NCBI RefSeq assembly: GCF_017873175.1
Contig: NZ_JAGGJW010000001.1
Coordinates: 558,001 to 622,000, forward strand
Direction of reading: 5' to 3'
DNA: 64,000 nt
DNA from: Neorhizobium petrolearium
GTDB taxonomy: Bacteria > Pseudomonadota > Alphaproteobacteria > Rhizobiales > Rhizobiaceae
The notes beneath the pieces are model-generated. The model saw only the letters and a list, made by a program, of their open reading frames with translations, searched no databases and was not told where the DNA came from. The position numbers were made by a program, and so were the translations under genes. Position 1 is the first letter of the stretch. Each line of letters starts with the position of its first letter. Positions 29,122 through 36,433 of this stretch are shown piece after piece.

Positions 29122-30560
29122 GGAACGAGCACCTTGCCGGGATTCATGATGCCGGCCGGATCAAAAGCCCTCTTGATGCGTCGCATCAGGTCCATTTCGA
29201 TCGGCGATCGGATATGGGCGAGTTCGTCGCGCTTCAACTGACCTATCCCGTGTTCGGCGGAGATGGAGCCGCCGGCAGCGAGCACGATACCATGCACGAT
29301 CTCGTTGACTTCCCGCCAGCGGGCGATGAAGGCGGCCTTGTCGGCCTTCATGTCCGCACTGAGAGGCTGGGAGATGTTGTAGTGGATGTTGCCGTCGCCG
29401 AGATGGCCGAAGGCGCAGATGCGGGCGCCGGGAACGGCCGTCATCACCGCCTTGTCCGCCTCCGCCATGAAGGACGGGATTTTCGAGACCGGCACGGAAA
29501 CGTCGTGCTTGATCGAGCCGCCCTCCGGCTTCTGGGCGTCCGACATGCTTTCCCGCATGTGCCAGAGTGCCTTCTGCTGGGCAACTGAGGAGGCAATCAC
29601 CGCGTCGCGTATGAGACCTGCCTCGAATCCCTGTTCGAGCAGCGCCTGAACCATCGTCTGCGCCGTCTCGGCGGAATCGGAAGTGGAGATGTCGATCAGG
29701 GCGTACCAGGGATGCGGATCCGAAAGAGGGTCGCGCACGCCTTCGATATGGCGGGTGGTAAACTCGATGCCGATGCGCGGCATCATTTCGAAGCCGGTCA
29801 GCGCCGTGCCGCAGAGGTTCGAGGCCCGTTCGAAGAGTTTGAGAGCATCCTCGGGCGAATTGAGGCCCGCGAGCGCCACCTGATGGCCGACCGGCTGCGG
29901 AAAAAGCTTCAGCACAGCGCCGGTGATGATGCCGAGAGTTCCCTCAGCGCCAATGAACATGTCACGCAGGTCGTAACCGGTATTGTCCTTCTTGAGCCGT
30001 CGCAGGCCGTCCCAGATCTCCCCCGTCGGGAGCACCACCTCGAGGCCGAGGCAAAGCTGGCGCATGTTGCCGTAGGCGAGCACGGCCGTACCGCCGGCAT
30101 TGGTGGAAAGGTTGCCGCCGATACGGCAGGAGCCTTCGGAGCCGAGCGACAAGGGGAACAGCCGGTTGACCGCTTCTGCCGCCTTTTGCACATCGGCAAG
30201 AATTGCGCCGCCATCGGCAACAAGCACATTGGCGACCGGATCCACATCGCGGATGCGGTTCATGCGTTCAAGCGAGACGATCAGGTCATTGCCGCCGGTG
30301 CGCGGGGTCTGGCCGCCGACAAGGCCGGTGTTGCCTGTCTGCGGCACGATCGGCGTGCCGGTTTCGCTTGCAAGCTTGAGGATTGCCGAAACCTCCTGCG
30401 TGGAGCCCGGCTTGAGCAGCATTGGCGAGGAGCCTTGATAAAGTCCACGGCCCTCGATGAGATGCGGCGCGAGGTCTTGCTGGTCGCGCAGCACATGGTT
30501 TTCGCCGACGATCGCCGCAAAGCGGTCGAGAAGCTCTGGTTTGGGTCCCGAAATGTCCAT
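29118..30560 (-). CDS. FAD-binding oxidoreductase (GlcD/D-lactate dehydrogenase type)
   Basis: A 480-residue flavoenzyme with an N-terminal FAD_binding_4 domain (VPQTGNTGLVGGQTPRTGG near residue 78) and a C-terminal FAD-oxidase domain with GHLGDGNIHYN and SAEHGIGQLKRDEL. Such enzymes oxidise 2-hydroxy acids such as D-lactate, glycolate or D-2-hydroxyglutarate. I prefer the second Met (30560) because GAGGAG touches the first Met directly but is six bases from the second. It lies 12 bases after the tsaC stop and overlaps the ModE-type gene. The substrate is not certain. Confidence 0.87.
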   Translation of the reverse strand: MDISGPKPELLDRFAAIVGENHVLRDQQDLAPHLIEGRGLYQGSSPMLLKPGSTQEVSAILKLASETGTPIVPQTGNTGLVGGQTPRTGGNDLIVSLERMNRIRDVDPVANVLVADGGAILADVQKAAEAVNRLFPLSLGSEGSCRIGGNLSTNAGGTAVLAYGNMRQLCLGLEVVLPTGEIWDGLRRLKKDNTGYDLRDMFIGAEGTLGIITGAVLKLFPQPVGHQVALAGLNSPEDALKLFERASNLCGTALTGFEMMPRIGIEFTTRHIEGVRDPLSDPHPWYALIDISTSDSAETAQTMVQALLEQGFEAGLIRDAVIASSVAQQKALWHMRESMSDAQKPEGGSIKHDVSVPVSKIPSFMAEADKAVMTAVPGARICAFGHLGDGNIHYNISQPLSADMKADKAAFIARWREVNEIVHGIVLAAGGSISAEHGIGQLKRDELAHIRSPIEMDLMRRIKRAFDPAGIMNPGKVLVP

Positions 30561-30572
30561 CGGCATCTCCTC

Positions 30573-31550
30573 TTATTTCCGCGGCGCTGCGGCGCGGGCC
30601 AGCCGGTCGTTGATCGCCTCGCCGAGACCGTGACCCGGAATGGGTGTGACGGCGATACGGGTGGCACCGGTCGCATCGGCGCGCTTCAGGTAATCGAACA
30701 GATTTGCGGCCGCCTCGGCAAGATCGCCGGAGGGACTGAGGTCGAAAATTGCAGCGGCCTGTTCGATTCCCTTCACCGGAACCGCGCCGAGGCGGATCAA
30801 CACCTCGCCCGGCTCGACATGATCGGCGTTGAGCCGCACGCTCGCACCCGGCGCATAGTGGGAGGCAAGCATGCCGGGCGCCTCGATGATCGCTGCGGGA
30901 CCTTCAGGCCGGATGACGGTCAGCCCTGTTGCCGTTTCTATTTCCGCTGCGGCAACCCCGCCGGGCCGCAGCAGCCGGATTGCGCCACCTTCGACGCGAA
31001 GGATGGTCGATTCAACGCCGACCGGTGCTGCGCCGCCGTCGATGACGAGCTTCAATTTGTCGCCCAGGTCGTCCGCCACATGCCGGGCGCTCGTCGGACT
31101 CACTCCGCCGGACGTGTTGGCGCTGGGGGCGGCGAGCGGTTTGCCATAGGCGCGGATGAGGTCGGCGGCAAAACCCCTCGGCAAGCGGATGCCGACCGTG
31201 TCGAGCCCGGCCGTCGCCAGCGAGTGGATGCCGCTTTCGGACCTCAATGGCAGGATCAGCGTCAGCGGTCCGGGCCAGAAGGTCTCGGCAAGCTTTCTCG
31301 AGACGGGGTCGAAGACTGCATATCGTTCGGCCATGGCGAGGTCTGCCATGTGGCAGATCAGCGGGTTGAAACGCGGCCGACCCTTGGTCTCGTAGATTCG
31401 GGTAATGGCGGCGGGATTGGTGGCGTCTGCCGCAAGTCCGTAAACCGTCTCGGTCGGAATCGCGACAGGAAAACCGTTTGCCAGGACGGCACAGGCGCGC
31501 TCGAGCGCCTTTTCGCGATCCGTCGTGATGTCTATGATTTCGGCTGTCAT
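30573..31550 (-). CDS. L-threonylcarbamoyladenylate synthase (Sua5/TsaC)
   Basis: This 325-residue enzyme makes threonylcarbamoyl-AMP for the t6A modification of tRNA. The N-terminal YrdC domain has PTETVYGLAADATNP and KGRPRFNPLICH (near residues 33-62) and SANTSGGVSPTSARHV; the C-terminal Sua5 domain follows after about residue 210, so it is the long Sua5 form. Met at 31550 gives a normal N-terminus; an in-frame Met 12 codons earlier is less likely. It may be cotranscribed with the following FAD oxidoreductase and the DUF6656-like gene upstream. Confidence 0.92.
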   Translation of the reverse strand: MTAEIIDITTDREKALERACAVLANGFPVAIPTETVYGLAADATNPAAITRIYETKGRPRFNPLICHMADLAMAERYAVFDPVSRKLAETFWPGPLTLILPLRSESGIHSLATAGLDTVGIRLPRGFAADLIRAYGKPLAAPSANTSGGVSPTSARHVADDLGDKLKLVIDGGAAPVGVESTILRVEGGAIRLLRPGGVAAAEIETATGLTVIRPEGPAAIIEAPGMLASHYAPGASVRLNADHVEPGEVLIRLGAVPVKGIEQAAAIFDLSPSGDLAEAAANLFDYLKRADATGATRIAVTPIPGHGLGEAINDRLARAAAPRK

Positions 31551-31582
31551 GTTCGCCGTCAATAACGCGGACTCGTCCGCCG

Positions 31583-32200
31583 TCAAAGCTTTTTGATGAT
31601 TTCGCGAAGCGCTTCGCTTGAAGCACCGAGCATCAGCACGTTCTTGATCGCTTCCATCGGATCGTGGGTCCTGAACAGGAGCCCGTTCCTGCGGATCGAG
31701 CGGTTGATCCGGAAAGGCTGGCCGGGCTCGCTTTCGATCGCGACCGCGAAATACATACGCGCATTCATATGGCTGATGCGCTCGAAGAATTTCTCTTCCT
31801 CCTCACCGATCTCGGAGAAGAAATTGGCGATGTAGAAAGACCAGCGCACCGGCAAGCGAGAAGCGAGGAGAGTCCGGGCGGCCGTCACGTGGCAATAGCC
31901 GAGATGCGGACGGTCATCGAGCGTGCGATGGAAGATGACCTTGGGGAACTGGATCGAGCGGTGGAAGGCGTTGATCCGCTCGTGGCTTTTTTCGCCTGCG
32001 GCCTCCAATCGCTTGCCTGTGCGTTCCGCGACCTCGGCGTAACTGAGATAACGGCGTTCCTCCGGCACCCAGATTGGCTTGTTGCGGGTGATGCGCCCGG
32101 TCCGCAGAAATTCCGAATGCACGGTCGTTTTGGTCGCCGCCGGGACAGGAGGAGCCGGCGGAGGAGCTTCGAAGTAGCGGATCTTTGCCTTTGCCTGCAC
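31583..32200 (-). CDS. DUF6656-like protein
   Basis: A 205-residue protein starting at GTG (an in-frame stop lies shortly upstream). After a Pro/Ala-rich N-terminus it contains YLSYAEVAERTGKRLEAAGE, HRSIQFPKVIFHRTLDDRPH and a C-terminal helix ending SEALREIIKKL. No membrane helix or catalytic motif is evident. It resembles the family I remember as DUF6656 in rhizobia, but this is recalled pattern, not a search. Function is unknown. It runs divergently from the B12-riboswitch transcript. Confidence 0.62.
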   Translation of the reverse strand: MQAKAKIRYFEAPPPAPPVPAATKTTVHSEFLRTGRITRNKPIWVPEERRYLSYAEVAERTGKRLEAAGEKSHERINAFHRSIQFPKVIFHRTLDDRPHLGYCHVTAARTLLASRLPVRWSFYIANFFSEIGEEEEKFFERISHMNARMYFAVAIESEPGQPFRINRSIRRNGLLFRTHDPMEAIKNVLMLGASSEALREIIKKL

Positions 32201-32361
32201 GACGGCGCCGCTCCCATTGATACCGGGATTTTAGGACTCAGGTCTTAATGACGCGTTTCCCTTTCGCGAGGCTTGAGAAAGGCCGTCGTCAATGCGGTTG
32301 CCGATGTCGCAATGTCATCTATGCGACAAGTTTGGAGGATGATTATATCCGCCTCAAGCTC

Positions 32362-32548
32362 AAGGTGCCGCCTCGCTAGGGAAGGCGGAGAATTGGGAAG
32401 CCGGTCGAAGCCCGGCGCTGCCCCCGCAACGGTGGTGGAGCTCGAAGGCCTGGCGGAAGCCACTGGGAAAGAGCCGTAAAGGCTGCCCGGGAAGGCGCCA
32501 GGCCGGTCCCGCAAGGGGCAGTTCCTGAGCCCGGAAACCAGCCTGAAG
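32362..32548 (+). promoter_or_regulatory. Cobalamin (adenosylcobalamin) riboswitch
   Basis: All the conserved landmarks of the cobalamin aptamer occur in order: AAGGTGCC at 32363, AATTGGGAAGCCGGT at 32391-32405, the GCTGCCCCCGCAACGGT core at 32417-32433, the B12 box GCCACTGGG near 32459, and the closing GAGCCCGGAAACCAGCC near 32527-32543. It points at the Rieske oxygenase gene, whose ATG is 124 bases after the aptamer. Binding of coenzyme B12 normally turns the downstream gene off. The first 160 bases of the 32201-32671 gap hold the divergent promoter area for the DUF6656-like gene. Confidence 0.95.
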
Positions 32549-32597
32549 TGAACGAGATTTTGACCGATCGCGGCGGGCGTTCGGACAAGGAGACTGG

Positions 32598-32620
32598 CAG
32601 GCTGACGCCGGCTGGCTTTT
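32598..32620 (+). promoter_or_regulatory. Candidate expression platform of the riboswitch
   Basis: CAGGCTG (32598-32604) is exactly complementary to CAGCCTG at the 3' end of the aptamer (32539-32545), and GGCTGG (32610-32615), followed by CTTTT, can pair with CCAGCC (32538-32543). Either pairing would compete with the closing stem of the aptamer, which is how such switches control termination or translation. The stretch lies about 55 bases upstream of the start codon. Confidence 0.4.
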
Positions 32621-32671
32621 CCATGTCCTTTCCGCAGGCCGCTTGAAGGTAGCATTGACGAGGAAGGCAAG

Positions 32672-33919
32672 ATGGAAATTCGCAGTCAGGTCCTGCGGCA
32701 ATTGAAGAACCGCCGTGAAGGCTTCAGCCTCGAACAGGCCTTCTATATCGACCCGGACTATTACAAGCTCGACCTCGAAATGATCTGGTACCGTGACTGG
32801 CTGTTCGTCGGCCACGATTGCGAACTGCCGAAGGCGGGAAGCTATTTCACGCTGCAGATCGGAGACTATCCGGTCGTCATCGTGCGCGGCCGTGACGGCC
32901 GGATCCGGGCACTTCACAATACCTGCCGCCATCGCGGCAGCCGGGTCTGCACCAAGGAGAGCGGTTCGGCAGTCCGCCTCGTCTGTCCTTACCACCAGTG
33001 GACCTACGAGCTCGACGGCTCGCTGATGGCCGCCCGCCAGATGGGGCAGGACTTCGACAAGAGCCAGTTCGGTTTGAAGAAGGTCCATTGCGAAAGCGTC
33101 GCCGGCTATATTTTCATTTGCCTCGCCAACGAGGCGCCGGACTTCACGCCCGTCCGCGTGGCAATCGAGCCCTATATGGCGCCGCATCGCCTCTCGGAAG
33201 CCAAGGTCGCCCACCAATCGACGATCATCGAAAAGGGCAACTGGAAGCTCGTCTGGGAAAACAACCGCGAATGCTATCATTGCCCCGGCAATCACCCGGA
33301 GCTCTGCCGCACTTTCCCGGAGGCCCCGACCGTCAGCGGCGTGGCCGGCGCCATCGATGATCCGGTCATCACCGAACACTGGCGGCGTTGTGAAGCGGCC
33401 AATCTGCCGAGCGAGTTCAGGATCTCGCCGGATGGCCAGTTCCGCGTCGCTCGCATGCCGTTGATCGAAGGCGCTGAAAGCTACACCATGTCGGGGGGAA
33501 AGGCCGTCGTCCGCCAGCTCTCCGACGACGTGACGATCGATGGCATCGGCACCATGTTGTTTTTTCACTATCCGACCACCTGGAACCATATGCTGGGCGA
33601 CCACGCGGTCTCCTTCCGCGTCACGCCGCTCGGGCCGGAGGAAACGGCGGTGACCACCAAATGGCTGGTCCACAAGGATGCGGTTGAGGGCGTCGATTAC
33701 GATATCGAAGAGTTGACGCATGTGTGGAACATGACCAACGACCAGGATCGCCAGATCGTCGAGGAGAACGCCTTCGGTATTCGCTCGCCAGCCTATGAGC
33801 CAGGCCCCTATTCGGCGGTCCATGAGGGTGGTGTCATGCAGTTCGTCGAATGGTATTCGAATTTCATGGTCAACCGCCTGCAGGGGGATGAGCAGGCGAA
33901 GCTTTCGATCGTGGCGTGA
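32672..33919 (+). CDS. Rieske-type aromatic ring-hydroxylating oxygenase alpha subunit, GbcA-like
   Basis: A 415-residue oxygenase. The Rieske [2Fe-2S] ligands are C-R-H near residue 87 and C-P-Y-H near residue 107, in CRHRGSRVC and LVCPYHQW. The mononuclear iron site includes the segment NNRECYHCPGNHPEL near residue 196. The N-terminus and this segment resemble glycine-betaine/carnitine-type Rieske demethylases (GbcA family) more than aromatic dioxygenases. A reductase partner (GbcB type) is not adjacent. GAGGAAGG lies six bases before the ATG. Control by a cobalamin riboswitch suggests expression when B12 is scarce; the substrate is inferred, not shown. Confidence 0.85.
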   Translation: MEIRSQVLRQLKNRREGFSLEQAFYIDPDYYKLDLEMIWYRDWLFVGHDCELPKAGSYFTLQIGDYPVVIVRGRDGRIRALHNTCRHRGSRVCTKESGSAVRLVCPYHQWTYELDGSLMAARQMGQDFDKSQFGLKKVHCESVAGYIFICLANEAPDFTPVRVAIEPYMAPHRLSEAKVAHQSTIIEKGNWKLVWENNRECYHCPGNHPELCRTFPEAPTVSGVAGAIDDPVITEHWRRCEAANLPSEFRISPDGQFRVARMPLIEGAESYTMSGGKAVVRQLSDDVTIDGIGTMLFFHYPTTWNHMLGDHAVSFRVTPLGPEETAVTTKWLVHKDAVEGVDYDIEELTHVWNMTNDQDRQIVEENAFGIRSPAYEPGPYSAVHEGGVMQFVEWYSNFMVNRLQGDEQAKLSIVA

Positions 33920-34037
33920 CATTCGTGCCGACGAGGCAGATCGCTCGTTCGTGATCGGCGCGGGTCCGGGTTCCCGAGGAACCAAGCTTCCACATCCGCG
34001 TTGTTCCCACGTGAAATTAAGACAGGGAAACACAAGC

Positions 34038-34469
34038 ATGAATGCCATTCGTTTGCGTTTGACCACTGTTGCGGCAGCCTTTGCCGTGGCGCTCACGAGC
34101 CTTACGCCCGCACAGGCCTTCCAGATGCAGCCGATCCCCGGCATTTCGACCTCGACCGCCATAACGCAAGTCCAATATCGGGATCGTCGCGATTGGCGCC
34201 GTGACCGCGCACGGTACGGCTGGTACAACGGCCATCGCGGTTATCGCGACCGCCGACCGGGTTATCGCTATCACAACGGCTTCTGGTTCCCGCTGGCAGC
34301 CTTCGCCACGGGGGCGATCATCGGCGGAGCGATTGCAAACGATCGCGCCGGTTACTCCAGCCGGCATGTTGCCTGGTGCGAGAGCCGCTATCGCACCTAT
34401 CGTGCGTACGACAATACCTACGTGCCGCGCGTTGGCGTGCGCGCACAATGCGTCTCGCCATATCGGTGA
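34038..34469 (+). CDS. BA14K family protein, copy 1
   Basis: A 143-residue exported protein of the BA14K family, named for a Brucella immunoreactive 14-kDa protein. A signal peptide (MNAIRLRLTTVAAAFAVALT) ends near AQA; then come an Arg/Tyr-rich region, the FWFPLAAFATGAIIGGAIAN hydrophobic segment, and the family C-terminus with WCESRYRTYRAYDNTYVP and QCVSPYR. The two Cys are conserved. It probably sits in the periplasm or membrane. The next gene but one base of structure is its paralogue, and a terminator separates them. Confidence 0.88.
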   Translation: MNAIRLRLTTVAAAFAVALTSLTPAQAFQMQPIPGISTSTAITQVQYRDRRDWRRDRARYGWYNGHRGYRDRRPGYRYHNGFWFPLAAFATGAIIGGAIANDRAGYSSRHVAWCESRYRTYRAYDNTYVPRVGVRAQCVSPYR

Positions 34470-34491
34470 AGCTTTCCGGGGCTGGATATGG

Positions 34492-34526
34492 AACCCGGTT
34501 CGGGCATGCGGCCCGGGCCGGGTTTT
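34492..34526 (+). terminator. Rho-independent terminator after first BA14K gene
   Basis: AACCCGG at 34492 pairs with CCGGGTT near 34519, inside which CGGGC and GCCCG pair around ATGC; a run of four T follows. It lies 22 bases after the stop codon. Confidence 0.75.
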
Positions 34527-34657
34527 CTGTCTAAAGCGTTAATCGCGCATTCAGGATGAATTCCCTAGGGTCGCCATGAAATTCAGCCGTCTGATATAAG
34601 AGACGCTGCATGGCTCAGAGAATTGAAAGATAAGACAACAGGGTATGGAGACTTGAT

Positions 34658-35149
34658 ATGACGCTGTTCAGGAAGATCGCCGCCGCTGGTATTTCGGTCG
34701 CCGTTCTGGCTGGCTCCCTGATGCCGGCTCAGGCTATGCCGCTTCCCGCGGCTCCGGCCGCAGTTACGGAAAGATCGGACGTGACCCAGGTACAATACTG
34801 GGACCGTGGCGATCGGTGGGAGCGCCGTCACTGGCGCCGCGACGCGTATAGGAATGGTTACCGAGACGGTTATTACAATGGCTATCGCGGCTATCGCGAC
34901 CGCCGGCCACACCATCGTTACTACAACGGCTATTGGTTCCCGCTGGCTGCGTTTGGCGCCGGCGCAATCATCGGCGGTGCCATTGCCTCGCAGCCGCGTT
35001 ATGTGGCCCCGGCGCCCTCCTATAGCGGTGGCCTCAATCCGCGTCACTATGAATGGTGTTCTGCTCGCTATCGGTCGTACGACTCCTATTCCAACACGTT
35101 CCAGCCCTATAACGGCCCGCGCCAGCCCTGCTATTCGCCTTATTACTAA
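34658..35149 (+). CDS. BA14K family protein, copy 2
   Basis: A 163-residue BA14K protein, paralogue of the gene 190 bases upstream. It has a signal peptide (MTLFRKIAAAGISVAVLAGS, ending near AQA), a longer Arg/Tyr/Gly-rich region with YRNGYRDGYYNGYRGYRDRR, the shared YWFPLAAFGAGAIIGGAIAS segment, and the C-terminus WCSARYRSYDSYSNTFQPYNG with QPCYSPYY. Because a terminator stands between them, the two genes are probably expressed separately. The role is unknown; some homologues bind sugars or IgG. Confidence 0.9.
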   Translation: MTLFRKIAAAGISVAVLAGSLMPAQAMPLPAAPAAVTERSDVTQVQYWDRGDRWERRHWRRDAYRNGYRDGYYNGYRGYRDRRPHHRYYNGYWFPLAAFGAGAIIGGAIASQPRYVAPAPSYSGGLNPRHYEWCSARYRSYDSYSNTFQPYNGPRQPCYSPYY

Positions 35150-35175
35150 GGCCAATCGTCAGGTTTTGCGTTTGC

Positions 35176-35206
35176 AAGCCCGTCCGGCAAAAGCCGGGCG
35201 GGCTTT
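35176..35206 (+). terminator. Rho-independent terminator after second BA14K gene
   Basis: AAGCCCGTCCGGC and GCCGGGCGGGCTT pair with one mismatch around AAAA, 26 bases after the stop; three T follow. It also separates the gene from the convergent CorA/ZntB gene. Confidence 0.85.
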
Positions 35207-35219
35207 CCGTTTGACCGGT

Positions 35220-36236
35220 TCAGAGAATACCGATGCGCCTCAGCAGCCACCAGGCAGCAAGCACCGACACGCCTATAAGGCTAAGGGCGTAGCCAGTGCC
35301 GTTCGTGCCTTCTGCGAAAGGAAGGGACGAGGTGTTCATCCCGAAGAAGCCGGTGACGAGCGTTGGCGGCAGCAGGAATGCCGTCATCAGCGACAGAATG
35401 TAGAGGTGCCGGTTCGTCTCGGAGGAGAGCTTCGAGTCAATTTCCTCATGCAGCAGCCGGGCGCGTTCCTGCAGTGCGTAAACATCGTGATCCACCGCCT
35501 CCAGTCGGCCGACCAGCCGCGAAGCCACGTCGTCGAAACCGGGCGGCATCTCGTCGTCGTCGGCCGCCGCCGCGCGCCGCATCAGCGTCAGCACGGTTCT
35601 GAGGTGCCGGTGCAGCCGAACCACGGTGCGCCGCACAGGGGCGAGCCGGCGGCGCTCGTCGCGCGGCGTGTTGTCGTAGACGAAATCTTCGATGAGGTTC
35701 AGTTCTTCGGTGAGCTCCATTACCAGGCTGATCAGCGTGCGCTGGAATTCGGCGACCAGAGTTTCAAACACGTCGATCGGACGTCTGTAGCGAGAGGCAT
35801 TCTTTTCGATCGCCGCTCGCATCCGATCGACGGACCGGAGCGGCTGCAGGCGCGTCGTGATGATCACCCTGTCGGAGACGAAGAAGTGCAGCCAGCCGAT
35901 ATCGCGGGTCTCGCTGTCGAATTCCCGCTGGAAATCGACCAGCGTGCCGTAGACGAGCTGCTCGTCGAGCGTGATCGCCGCATGCGTGTCATGTGTGGTA
36001 AGTGCTGTGAAGGCCGGCGGCGTCAGGCCCGGAAAGTTCTCCAGGAATGCATTGACGCGCGTGTCGGCGAGATTGAGATGCAGCCAGAGAAAGCCTTCGC
36101 TGACATCGAGGTCGCTGCGAGTCACATCGATCGGCAGGCGGGTGCAGGGGGCTGAGCCAGGACGAAAGTGATAGGCCCAGACCAGGCCGGGAATGGCAGG
36201 AGCAACGAGCGACATGGGTGATGAATCCGGCAGCAT
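35220..36236 (-). CDS. CorA/ZntB-type divalent cation transporter
   Basis: A 338-residue member of the CorA superfamily. A large cytoplasmic N-terminal domain with long helices is followed by two C-terminal membrane helices (about residues 278-300 and 312-330) joined by the GMN signature (GFFGMNTSSLP). The layout fits ZntB, which moves zinc, as well as or better than magnesium-type CorA. GGAGATGCCTC precedes the first Met; a Met seven codons later is an alternative. It forms pentamers in the inner membrane. It is a single-gene unit. Confidence 0.9.
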   Translation of the reverse strand: MLPDSSPMSLVAPAIPGLVWAYHFRPGSAPCTRLPIDVTRSDLDVSEGFLWLHLNLADTRVNAFLENFPGLTPPAFTALTTHDTHAAITLDEQLVYGTLVDFQREFDSETRDIGWLHFFVSDRVIITTRLQPLRSVDRMRAAIEKNASRYRRPIDVFETLVAEFQRTLISLVMELTEELNLIEDFVYDNTPRDERRRLAPVRRTVVRLHRHLRTVLTLMRRAAAADDDEMPPGFDDVASRLVGRLEAVDHDVYALQERARLLHEEIDSKLSSETNRHLYILSLMTAFLLPPTLVTGFFGMNTSSLPFAEGTNGTGYALSLIGVSVLAAWWLLRRIGIL

Positions 36237-36433
36237 GAGGCATCTCCTTAAGCCCCTTGTGTAACGCTGGTTTCAACAAGATTCTCTAAAGGGCAAACAT
36301 TGGAATTAGGAAGCGGCCCGCGGCTGAACATTGACAACGGCATTTACGTTTACGTAAAAAGTAGATGAATCCGCGCTGGCGTTGATGTTGGCTGAGCGCG
36401 GCAGGCGTCAATGCGCCGACGAGGAGGAGCATC

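Noticed and set aside
32360..34228. A 622-codon open frame on the minus strand
   Set aside because: It covers the riboswitch and the Rieske gene antisense. The sense strand has clear Rieske motifs and the frame has no plausible start.
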